Below are positions 34,560 to 41,923 of a DNA stretch of 64,000 nucleotides, piece by piece. Under the pieces are notes generated by a model. It had not been told where the DNA came from, did not search any database, and saw nothing but the letters and a program-made list of their open reading frames with translations. This stretch comes from CAIMUX01 sp964473865 (lineage in GTDB: Bacteria > Eisenbacteria > RBG-16-71-46 > CAIMUX01): positions 81,115 through 145,114 of the forward strand of contig CAYYQN010000007.1 in assembly GCA_964473865.1 (NCBI GenBank), given 5' to 3'. How positions within the stretch are numbered: position 1 is the stretch's first letter; every line of letters starts with the position of its first letter. A program made the translations under genes and the position numbers.

Positions 34560-35756
34560 CTATCGGTAGTTGTTCTTGATCTGCCCCCAGCTCCGACGCT
34601 CGACCGGAAGCGGCAGGCAAGTCGCCACAGCGCACGGCACGTCCGAGCCCAGCCAGCTGAACCCGCACGCGCCCTGGGAGGTAACCAGACAAACGCCGGT
34701 AGCCGGATTGCAGCAGGCACCCGCAGGTTGCGGCGACGCGCAGGTCTCCGCTTCGCACGGCACATTCACGCCAAGCCAGTCGAAGGCGCAGGCCGCCTGC
34801 GCGGTGATTACACAGTCGCCGGTGGCAGGATCGCAGCACGCACCTTCGGGCGGCGGCGGCGCGCAGATCTCGACGCTGCAGACGACACCCGCCCCAAGCC
34901 ACGCAAACTCGCAGGCAGCCTCGGTTGTCACTGCACAGCTGCCGCTGCCGGGATCGCAGCATGCCCCCTCCGGCGGCGGCGGCGGCGAGCAGGTCTCGAC
35001 GCTGCAGACGACACCCGCCCCAAGCCAGTCAAACCCGCAGGCGGCCTCGGTCGTAACCGCACAGCTGCCGCTGCCGGGATCGCAGCATGCGCCGGTCGGC
35101 GGCGGGTCGCCGGCGCTGGCCCACTCCTCGAACCCGTCATTGCTGGAGTACTGCCCCCCGTGGGCCCCGAACTCGGAGAAGAGATAGAAGTACTCGTCCG
35201 CGTGGCCCGCGAACAGGCTGTAAGGCAGCCAGGCAACCATGTCGCTCTCACCGCTTCCGGCGTCCAGTCCGTAGTTCAGGAGAATCCAGTTGTCCGCGCC
35301 CAGGTCGTAGATCAGCTCCGCGTGGGCGCTCAGCTGCTCCAGCGTGTTGTACGTGCCGATCGGCGCGACGAAGACCTTCAGCCGGTCGAGCGAAAGCAGC
35401 GGCCGGGCGGACTGCTGGTTGATGTCCAGCAGGAACCGGATCGACGTCACGCCGTTGAGGTCGGCCACCCCAAACTGGCTGACCTGCGTGGCCCGGGTCC
35501 AGAGGCCCGCCTTCTCGTCCATGGTATAGGGGCCATCGGAGTTCACGCCCTTCTCCGTCCCGTTGGCCTGGATGCGCACAAACGGATCGAAGATCCCGGT
35601 TCCGGCACCGTGGGTCTCCTGGATGAAGAATGCGGCACCGATGCTGCCGGAAGCTCCTGGCGTGGTGAGGTCCAGGACCGCCGCTGAAACCGGAATCGCG
35701 AGGAGTGACAGGAGACAGGCGGCGGAGAGGGTAGCCGACATCGACGATCTGCGCAT
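34560..35756 (-). CDS. Secreted protein with four Cys-rich tandem repeats
   Basis: 398 residues, function unknown. A signal peptide (about 1-25) is followed by a beta-rich domain (about 26-215), which has features such as DPFVRIQANG and IRFLLDINQ that recall choice-of-anchor type secreted domains. Four repeats of 41-42 residues follow, starting at 222, 264, 305 and 346. Each has CC-x6-C-x7-C-x10-C-x4-C spaced by Pro-rich linkers, the pattern of disulfide-stabilised surface modules. The C-terminus ends SWGQIKNNYR, a possible sorting-like tail. A terminator follows at 34479-34508. Confidence 0.8.
   Translation of the reverse strand: MRRSSMSATLSAACLLSLLAIPVSAAVLDLTTPGASGSIGAAFFIQETHGAGTGIFDPFVRIQANGTEKGVNSDGPYTMDEKAGLWTRATQVSQFGVADLNGVTSIRFLLDINQQSARPLLSLDRLKVFVAPIGTYNTLEQLSAHAELIYDLGADNWILLNYGLDAGSGESDMVAWLPYSLFAGHADEYFYLFSEFGAHGGQYSSNDGFEEWASAGDPPPTGACCDPGSGSCAVTTEAACGFDWLGAGVVCSVETCSPPPPPEGACCDPGSGSCAVTTEAACEFAWLGAGVVCSVEICAPPPPEGACCDPATGDCVITAQAACAFDWLGVNVPCEAETCASPQPAGACCNPATGVCLVTSQGACGFSWLGSDVPCAVATCLPLPVERRSWGQIKNNYR
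34617..35093 (-). repeat. Four coding tandem repeats of 123-126 bases
   Basis: Region encoding residues 222-380 of the Cys-rich protein. The first two repeats (34970-35093 and the next unit) are nearly identical at the DNA level, implying recent duplication; the last two have diverged. Repeat number may vary between strains. Confidence 0.8.
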
Positions 35757-35896
35757 GGAAACACCTTCGCTGGTTGGGCTGCGGAGGACTCACCTCCGGC
35801 CGTCCAGGTCCTCTGATGACTTCCGAGGAGTCCGGCGCGAATCCGAATACTCGATCGTGTCGCCAGGTTCTCGGTCCCATCCCCATCGGCATTGTA

Positions 35897-35945
35897 CCAG
35901 AACTTCTCCATAAAGAAATTCCTTCTTTATGGTACTCATTTCTGG
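35897..35945. promoter_or_regulatory. AT-rich nested inverted repeat
   Basis: CCATAAAGAA (35908-35917) and TTCTTTATGG (35923-35932) form a perfect 10-base stem with a 5-base loop. An outer pair, CCAGAA (35897-35902) and TTCTGG (35940-35945), brackets it. The element is conspicuously AT-rich here. It lies in the 285-base spacer between two minus-strand genes and may be a terminator for the esterase gene, an operator, or both. On the minus strand TACAAT (35896-35891) could be a -10 box for the Cys-rich gene, without a good -35. Confidence 0.5.
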
Positions 35946-36041
35946 CCCTCCTGCTGAGACTGGAAGGCTTCCCGTTGCGTCGATTGCGGGCCAGAATGAG
36001 AACGACAGGTGCGGATTCTCCGTCTCAGGTCCCGCGCGACT

Positions 36042-36887
36042 TTACTCCCTCGGCAAGAGGAACCGGATCCCGTCGTACAGCGCGGTCGGCATCGCTCCGA
36101 CATGTCCGGCGCCGCCGATGATCTCCGCCTTCAGGTCGGGCGCCCCAAACCCCATTTCGCGCAGGGCGTCCCGCAGGATGCCGTATCCCTTCAGCATCTC
36201 CCACGACTCATCCGCCCCCACCGATAGGTAGATGCGGGTGTCCGGGGCCAGCCGTTCCGGCGGCGTCTTCGCAAACGCGAAGGCCAGATCGTAAGCGTTC
36301 CACCACAGCGAGGGGCTGCCGAGCAGGTAGTACCGAAAGAGCGACGGATCGTGGGCCAGGATATGGACCCCCAGAAGGCTGCCCAGGGAGTAGCCGGCGA
36401 ACCCTCTACGCGCCGGGTCGCTGGGGTACTCTGAGTCGATGCGCGGGATCAACTCCGTCTTCAGGAACGTGACGAACTGCGCCGCGCCGCCCGCCAGCTC
36501 GATCGCCGGCGCGTAGGTGTTCTCCTTCGAGTAGCCATCGGTGGGCGGGGCGGGAGTGAAGTCCCTTGTCCTCCCCATCGCCCACTCGTTCATGTCGGTC
36601 CCCTGGGCGATTCCCACCAGGATGAACGGCTCCGTCAGCCGGCCCATGCCCAGAAGCCTCGGTAGCGACTTGAGGTAGTCGCCCAGGACGAACCAGTCGG
36701 TGCAGTAGAGGACCGGATACCTCTTGGCTTCCCCCGCGGCTGCGGCCGGTAGTACGACCTCAACCGAGTAGCGAGCCTCCACCGCCCTGGAATCGACCTC
36801 GAACCGTTGGACGTCTACCTGCCCGCGGCTGATCCCGGTGACGACCAGCAGGCATCCCACACTCAGCACTAGCCTCAGCGTCCTCAT
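36042..36887 (-). CDS. Secreted esterase, esterase D/enterochelin esterase-like family
   Basis: 281-residue alpha/beta hydrolase of the putative esterase family. From the ATG at 36887 there is a signal peptide (about 1-22). The nucleophile Ser lies in GYSLG, and the closing GGAGHVG supplies the likely catalytic His. Family members hydrolyse small esters such as enterochelin or S-formylglutathione; export suggests an extracytoplasmic substrate, which is unknown. An upstream in-frame start at 36977 would destroy the signal peptide. Confidence 0.85.
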   Translation of the reverse strand: MRTLRLVLSVGCLLVVTGISRGQVDVQRFEVDSRAVEARYSVEVVLPAAAAGEAKRYPVLYCTDWFVLGDYLKSLPRLLGMGRLTEPFILVGIAQGTDMNEWAMGRTRDFTPAPPTDGYSKENTYAPAIELAGGAAQFVTFLKTELIPRIDSEYPSDPARRGFAGYSLGSLLGVHILAHDPSLFRYYLLGSPSLWWNAYDLAFAFAKTPPERLAPDTRIYLSVGADESWEMLKGYGILRDALREMGFGAPDLKAEIIGGAGHVGAMPTALYDGIRFLLPRE

Positions 36888-37107
36888 GATTTCCTCCCAT
36901 GCCGCACGACACCGACCGACCCTGCCGCACATTCTACCGGCGACGGGGCGCGGGCGAACGGTGTCGGCGTACGTCATGCCCGGCCGGAATTCGCGAATCG
37001 AAGAACTACCGGCAGTCGGGCCGGGTGCCAGCAGGGCGCTGGACCCGTGCCCTCGCCAGAGGTTACCCTGGCCTCATCTGCTGCCGGGGGAACGAGGGGA
37101 GGTTGCC

Positions 37108-37905
37108 ATGCGCGGGCACGCTCACTCCTTGGCGCTGGTTCTGGTGGTGTTCCTGGGATTGGGGATCCCGAGCTGCGGCCGCCACCAGGATCCCTTGTCG
37201 CCACCGCCGACGGCACCGGAGGCCTGGATCTACCCCGACACGCTGGCTCCCTTGCCGCCTGATGTCCGCCACCAGCGGTTGGCCCGCTTCCGGGCCCGGA
37301 ACCCCACGGTTGACGCCAGCATGGATGCCTACGGCCGACCTGCGCCGGCGTCCCATCCCAGACCGCCGGCCGAAGAGTGCGTCCCGGACAGCGCCGAGGC
37401 GGTTGCCGTGGCGAGGGGATTCCTGGACCGGAATCGCGAGTTCTTCTACATCGCCGGAGACCTGCCTCCGGTGGAAACGGCCTTCCACCCGCCCGACGGC
37501 CCCTGGAGGATCGACTTCGGCCTGCAGACGGTCGCTGGTATCCCCGTCCATGGAACCGGCATCCAGATCTCCCTCGTCCGGTTTGTATACGCAGCGGGCG
37601 GCGGCCACTATCCTGCGGTCCGGATTCCGGCTTCGGCCGGGCTCAGCCCCGAGGAAGCGCAGGCCCGAGTGCCGGCGGACGTCCTCTTCCATTGCTGGAG
37701 TCCGGTGCAGATCGTCGTGCGCCCCGGGCCGGGTCTGATGGTCTATCCCTGGCCGACCGACGTGCAGCAGCTGGACGGGCCCCTCACCTACCGCTACATC
37801 TACCGCTTCTGGTACGACGACGCGGACGGTCAGAGTTGGCAGGCGATCGCGGTGGACGCCATGACCGGCGAGAAGCTCGGGACGATCTGGTCGGTGCTCT
37901 GCTGA
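37108..37905 (+). CDS. Hypothetical lipoprotein
   Basis: 265 residues. A lipobox signal ends in IPSC (Cys near 23), followed by a Pro-rich stretch. The core (about 95-260) includes AVAVARGFLDRNREFF, FGLQTVAGIPVHG and a closing AIAVDAMTGEKLG. This faintly recalls the FTP/PepSY propeptide domains of thermolysin-type proteases, but no protease follows, so the assignment is weak. A GGGGAGG ribosome-binding site 7 bases upstream fixes the ATG. It is transcribed divergently from the esterase gene across 220 bases in which I see no clear promoter. Confidence 0.7.
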   Translation: MRGHAHSLALVLVVFLGLGIPSCGRHQDPLSPPPTAPEAWIYPDTLAPLPPDVRHQRLARFRARNPTVDASMDAYGRPAPASHPRPPAEECVPDSAEAVAVARGFLDRNREFFYIAGDLPPVETAFHPPDGPWRIDFGLQTVAGIPVHGTGIQISLVRFVYAAGGGHYPAVRIPASAGLSPEEAQARVPADVLFHCWSPVQIVVRPGPGLMVYPWPTDVQQLDGPLTYRYIYRFWYDDADGQSWQAIAVDAMTGEKLGTIWSVLC

Positions 37906-38208
37906 GGAACGGAACCTCTCTGACCTGCCGATCCGGCGGTCAACGCCGCCGGGAGATCCACCCGGCGATGTCGAGCCGGCCGGCTTCTCCCGGTTCGACC
38001 GAAGCGAGCCTCTCCGAGAGAGAGTCGGTCGCCACCCCGCAGCGTCCAACGATCGTGCCGCGTCCCGCCGGCGCGGGTGCTCGGCTCTTCCGGCTTCGGT
38101 TCGCGGATGACCTGCCGAATATCGAGGTATACTGGAACCGGCGGCAACGTTCGTGGTGGGAGCAGGGCGGTCCAACGGACGCGTCCTGACCTCGGAGGAG
38201 CCGGGTCC

Positions 38209-38880
38209 ATGCAACTTCCCTCTGTAATCGCTCTCCCCGGTGCCGAGAACCGCCTTGAGGCGGTCCTGGCCGGGCCGGAGTCTGCGAAGATCCGGAGACG
38301 GACAGGGCGCCGGTCCGTCCCGGGTGCATGGCTCGCGTTCGTCACTCTCACCGGCCTCTGGTGCCTGTCCGCCCCAACCCCGGCACAGGCGGAGCTTCCG
38401 CTCGCTCTATCCGGTCCCCTTCGGATCGGCACCGCACCCGCCACCCCGCGCCCCCGCTTCGCCGCGGGAGACACAGTCGAGATCGTGGCGCGGCGGTTTC
38501 GTCCCTTGAGTCCGCAGTGGACTCTCCCCCTCCCGTCGCACTGGACGAGCCCGGCGTCGGCGCCGCCCCTCCATCGTTCCTATGCCTACCGCACCGCAAC
38601 GCGCCCGCGCCTCTACGAGAGGCCGCGCGCCATTCGCGCGCTGTACGGCGCCGACCGGGTGGCTGGAACGGCGGCCGCCGTCGGCGGTCTGGGCATGGTC
38701 GGCGGACTGTGGGGCGAAAAGACGGCCGGATATCTCATGGGCGCCGGCGCGGTCCTGGGCGCGCTCTGGGGAGGGACGCTTGGCGCGGACAACCCCGGAC
38801 TGCGGATCGGCGTCGCGCCGGAGCGATTCGACCCGGAGTCGGGGCGGCGCTCCGAGCGGATCGTCGTGAAGGAGCGTTGA
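38209..38880 (+). CDS. Hypothetical exported protein with glycine-zipper segment
   Basis: 223 residues, unrecognised. A long N-region precedes a hydrophobic signal core ending AQA-E near residue 63. A glycine-rich, membrane-prone stretch (about 155-195, with GGLGMVGGLWGEK and GAGAVLGALWGG) resembles glycine-zipper domains of envelope proteins. A GGAGGAG site precedes the ATG, and TATACT at 38128-38133 may be a -10 box with a poor -35. Orientation matches the lipoprotein gene upstream, 300 bases away with no other gene between. Confidence 0.6.
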   Translation: MQLPSVIALPGAENRLEAVLAGPESAKIRRRTGRRSVPGAWLAFVTLTGLWCLSAPTPAQAELPLALSGPLRIGTAPATPRPRFAAGDTVEIVARRFRPLSPQWTLPLPSHWTSPASAPPLHRSYAYRTATRPRLYERPRAIRALYGADRVAGTAAAVGGLGMVGGLWGEKTAGYLMGAGAVLGALWGGTLGADNPGLRIGVAPERFDPESGRRSERIVVKER

Positions 38881-39519
38881 AACCTTCAGGCCTGCGCCGG
38901 CGTCGATAGCGCGTGCGACATTCTTGAACGGGAGGGGATCTGAAGTTCAAGTTCTGAGCAGCGGCGCGTATCCGTGATGTCGGTCCCCCGTCGCCTCGCC
39001 GCCCTCGCACGTCCGGACGGGTCCGATTCGCTCCTCGGCCACCGCTACGTGATCGGCGACACAAGGAGGGTCGATCCCCGGCCGGCGCCACAACGGGTAC
39101 CTTGCTCGGCTGCGCTTCGGACGCGATGGTGGGTGGGTGCGCGACGAGAGTCCGGCGTATGCGGCGTTCAACCCGCGCCGGCCGCCAGCAAGGTGCTGAA
39201 GAGCCCAGCCAGGTCCGCGCGGAGGGAACGGCGCGGACAACTGGCCCCGGGGCGAGTTCGCTGGGCAGGAGAGTGAGGACGCTTGTTCCCGCTCGGCTGC
39301 ATTCAAGACGGATCCGACCTCAGTCCCCGGCCCAGTCCAACTCGGAGGGCTTGAAGCCCCGCCGCCGCACGGTCCTGAGCGCCGGCGGATGCCCCGGAGG
39401 CGGCATAGCCTCCCTTGGGGCGAGGGGCCCTTCAAGTCGTCTGCGCCGTTGGGGTATCGTCTACGGAGAGCCGGTGGCGGCGATCGTCGCGGGGCGGAAG
39501 CTGGACCAGAGGATGGGTC
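38881..39519. other. Gene-poor spacer containing the first repeat copy
   Basis: No reading frame here has a plausible start plus recognisable protein. It holds a 7-base inverted repeat, CTTGAAC/GTTCAAG (38923-38951), just after the exported protein gene, repeat copy A (39135-39261), and otherwise unassigned GC-rich sequence. A short open stretch before copy A (about 39040-39190) ends in stops and could be gene debris. Confidence 0.5.
39135..39261 (+). repeat. Palindromic intergenic repeat, copy A
   Basis: A 127-base element sharing its start (GGGTGCGCGA...), middle (GGTCCGCGCG...AACGGCGCG) and end with copy B at 39821-39924. It contains a perfect inverted repeat GTCCGCGC/GCGCGGAC. Next to it is a near-perfect one without a loop, AACTGGCCCC/GGGGCGAGTT (39239-39258). 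Copy A has about 25 extra bases in the middle. Confidence 0.6.
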
Positions 39520-39804
39520 ATGGATGAGGTGACGAATCACTCGGGGTCGGCAGCCGGGCCGTCGACGGCGAGGGGCCTGCCCAGCCGTAGCGATGATGGA
39601 GTGGACCTGACGTTGATCCGCTGGATGTTGTCGCTGACTCCGGGAGAGCGTCTTGCGGCGCTCCAGAACGCGGTTGACTCAATCCTGAGGATTCGAGATG
39701 CCAGGTCCGATACCGGGATCAACCCGACCGGCAGCTTCGGCCTTCAGGACGCGGCGGTTCTGCCGGTCCTGCGCCGGACGCTGGAGGAGCGTGACCGGAG
39801 ATAG
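39520..39804 (+). CDS. Small hypothetical protein
   Basis: 94 residues from the ATG at 39520. The central part, VDLTLIRWMLSLTPGERL followed by ALQNAVDSILRIRDA, is amphipathic, and I recall similar small proteins encoded near nucleotidyltransferase or toxin-antitoxin-like genes in other GC-rich bacteria; that link is from memory and unverified. No such partner gene is visible here. The gene is bracketed by repeat copies A and B, 258 bases upstream and 16 bases downstream, so it may belong to a small mobile or recombined cassette. Confidence 0.6.
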   Translation: MDEVTNHSGSAAGPSTARGLPSRSDDGVDLTLIRWMLSLTPGERLAALQNAVDSILRIRDARSDTGINPTGSFGLQDAAVLPVLRRTLEERDRR

Positions 39805-39820
39805 CGGTCCAATTGAGGCC

Positions 39821-39924
39821 GGGTGCGCGAGAAGAGCCCGGGCCTATGCGGGGTCCTGCCCTCGAAGGCCGACGGGTCCGCGCGAAAGAAACGGCGCGCA
39901 TAACTCGCCCCGGGGCAAGTTCGC
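39821..39924 (+). repeat. Palindromic intergenic repeat, copy B
   Basis: A 104-base diverged copy of the element at 39135-39261, in the same orientation. The terminal palindrome reads AACTCGCCCC/GGGGCAAGTT (39902-39921). Its symmetry is preserved except for one pair, although the sequence differs from copy A. The rest of the 265-base spacer before punA has no other feature I can support. Confidence 0.6.
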
Positions 39925-40069
39925 GGTATCAGCGCGGGAACGGAGCAGATGCCAGCGATCAGCAAACAGCGCGCACTTGCCGGATCGGGCGCGGTTGGGC
40001 TGGATTTCCGACAGCATCATGCTGCGCCGCTCCCGACCCGCCGCCCCAACAAGACGTCCCTCCGCCTCC

Positions 40070-40888
40070 TCACAACCGGGGCAGCAGCACCTCGAGCAGC
40101 CGCAGCAGCTTCTCGCCCGCGCGGTCCGCCTCGCGCACGACCTCGTCGTGGGTCAGCGGATGCGGCGAGAGCCCGGTCCCGAGATTCGTCACCAGCGAGA
40201 AGACCACGCACCGCATCGCCAGCTCGCGCGCCGCCAGCGCCTCGGGCACGGTCGACATGGAGGCCACGGTTCCGCCCACCAGTCGCCAGGCGCGCACCTC
40301 GGCGGCGCTTTCATAGCTCGGTCCGGAAGACGCGGCCAGCACGCCGGGGCGCAGACTGATCCCGACTTCCCGCGCCGTTTCCACAGCCCGATCGCAGAGC
40401 TCCGGGTCCGATAGCGGGCCGCGCGCATGCCACGGGAGGTCGCGCGCCGGCCAGGCCAGGCAACGGAAGAAGAGATTGACCGCGTCGCGACAGAGAACCA
40501 CTTCGCCGGGCGAGGCCGCAGTCGCGTCGAGCGAACCGGCGGCGTTGGTCAGCACCAGGGTGCGGACGCCGAGGGCGTGCAGCAGCCGCACGTACCGCGT
40601 CACTTCCTCAGGTGTATAACCTTCGTACAGGTGGACGCGCCCCTGCACGACCCAGGCCGCGCGACCGTAGAGGGAGCCCAGGAGGAGGCGCCCCTCGTGT
40701 CCGACCACGGTCGAGACCGGATAGCCCGGCAGCTCGGTGCCGGCTCGTTGCCAACGCCGCTCCATCCGATCGGCAAGCCCGCCCAGGCCGCTGCCCAGCA
40801 CCAGCGCCAGATCGGAGGTGGCGCCGCCGGTCTGGGCCCGGATGGTCCGCGCGAGGGCAACCGGATCGAAGGCGGCCAGGTGATTCAC
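40070..40888 (-). CDS. punA: Purine nucleoside phosphorylase
   Basis: Phosphorolysis of purine nucleosides to base and ribose 1-phosphate; 272 residues, trimeric PNP type. Motifs: GSGLGGL (phosphate site), GRVHLYEGYT, LTNAAGSL, GPSYESAAE, MSTVPE and VTNLGTG with the base-contacting Asn. It is the last gene of the nucleoside ABC transporter run, 30 bases after the second permease, consistent with processing of imported nucleosides. Confidence 0.95.
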   Translation of the reverse strand: MNHLAAFDPVALARTIRAQTGGATSDLALVLGSGLGGLADRMERRWQRAGTELPGYPVSTVVGHEGRLLLGSLYGRAAWVVQGRVHLYEGYTPEEVTRYVRLLHALGVRTLVLTNAAGSLDATAASPGEVVLCRDAVNLFFRCLAWPARDLPWHARGPLSDPELCDRAVETAREVGISLRPGVLAASSGPSYESAAEVRAWRLVGGTVASMSTVPEALAARELAMRCVVFSLVTNLGTGLSPHPLTHDEVVREADRAGEKLLRLLEVLLPRL

Positions 40889-40918
40889 GGTATCGGCACT
40901 CCCTTCGCGTTCATGACC

Positions 40919-41884
40919 TCACCGTCCTTCCTCGCGGTCATACGGCTCTCCGAGCCGCGCCGGCGCGGTGGACCGGCCGATCCATCCGGCCAGCGCGAGA
41001 ATGGTGACCACGTACGGCGTCATCTGGAGGAACTGGGTCGGGATCACGCCCGACGGCACCCGCATCTGCAGCGCTTCCGCGGCGCCGAAGAGCAGGCAGG
41101 CGGTGGCGCCGGCGAGGGGACGCCACTTCCCCACGATCATGGCGGCAAGAGCGATGTAGCCGCGGCCGCCCGACATCCCGTCCGTGAACATGTGCTGCTC
41201 CAGGGCCAGCCAGGCGCCGGCGGCGCCGCCCAGCGCCCCGGAGAGGACCACCCCCGCGGAGCGGATCCGGGAGACCGAGATCCCCGCGCCGTCCAGCGCC
41301 CGCGGACCGTCCCCGGCGGCCCGCAGCGACAGGCCGAAACCGGTGCCGAAGAGGAGCACCTGGGCGAGGAGGATCGCGCCGACGGAGAGCAGGAAGAGCG
41401 GGTGTCCGACCAGGAGGAGCAACCCCTCGACATGTGCGCCCAGTCCCGTGGCACCGGCTCCCCCCGGCACCGCCGCCTCGCCCCCGAGTTGGGCCACGAA
41501 TGGAAGCGGGGCGATCCCCTCGAAGCGAGGCGAGTTGCTCGAGGAATCGTAGAGCAGGCGCAAGAGACCTCGGGTCCCGCCCAGCACCAGCAGGTTGAGC
41601 GCCAGTCCGCTCAGGATCTGGTCCGCTTTGGCGGCCACGCAAATGAGGGCATGCAGCCCGGCGACAAGGGTTCCGGCCCCGACTCCGAGCAAGACCCCCA
41701 GCCAGGGGCTCCCGGTGCCGAGCGCGCCGGCCGCGGTGCCGAATGCGCCCGCGAGGATGATCCCCTCGAGCGCGATGTTGATCACCCCGCCGCGCTCGCT
41801 GAACGCGCCGCCCGTGGCGGTCAGCGCGTACGGCACGCTGATGCGCAGCACCTGGGCCACGAAGGCGGTGACGACCCCGATCAC
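40919..41884 (-). CDS. Nucleoside ABC transporter permease (second)
   Basis: 321-residue inner-membrane permease of the BMP/RbsC-like family (NupQ/YufQ type) with about 8-10 hydrophobic helices. Hallmarks are GVINIALEGIIL near the N-terminus and the late GYIALAAMIVGKW. It pairs with the first permease to form the channel of a nucleoside importer. The GTG at 41884 lies inside a 17-base tandem repeat that also covers the end of the upstream permease gene; the binding site is not clear. Confidence 0.93.
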   Translation of the reverse strand: MIGVVTAFVAQVLRISVPYALTATGGAFSERGGVINIALEGIILAGAFGTAAGALGTGSPWLGVLLGVGAGTLVAGLHALICVAAKADQILSGLALNLLVLGGTRGLLRLLYDSSSNSPRFEGIAPLPFVAQLGGEAAVPGGAGATGLGAHVEGLLLLVGHPLFLLSVGAILLAQVLLFGTGFGLSLRAAGDGPRALDGAGISVSRIRSAGVVLSGALGGAAGAWLALEQHMFTDGMSGGRGYIALAAMIVGKWRPLAGATACLLFGAAEALQMRVPSGVIPTQFLQMTPYVVTILALAGWIGRSTAPARLGEPYDREEGR

Positions 41885-41923
41885 GGTGCGACCCCGATCA
41901 CGGTGCGACCCCGATCACGGCGC
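41873..41923 (-). repeat. Three tandem copies of a 17-bp unit across the permease gene junction
   Basis: GACCCCGATCACGGTGC occurs at 41873-41889, 41890-41906 and (one mismatch) 41907-41923. On the coding strand each unit contains GTGATCGGGGTC, so potential GTG starts occur at 41884, 41901 and 41918, each in a different frame because 17 is not a multiple of three. The array covers the stop of the first permease and the start of the second. Confidence 0.85.

Noticed and set aside
34617..35093. Regularly spaced repeats that might be mistaken for a CRISPR array
   Set aside because: Units are 123-126 bases, in frame and coding; there are no short repeats with unique spacers and no cas genes.
38947..39540. 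197-codon minus-strand frame in the gene-poor spacer
   Set aside because: Low-complexity Arg/Pro/Ser-rich translation with no domain, crossing repeat copy A and the start of the small plus-strand gene.
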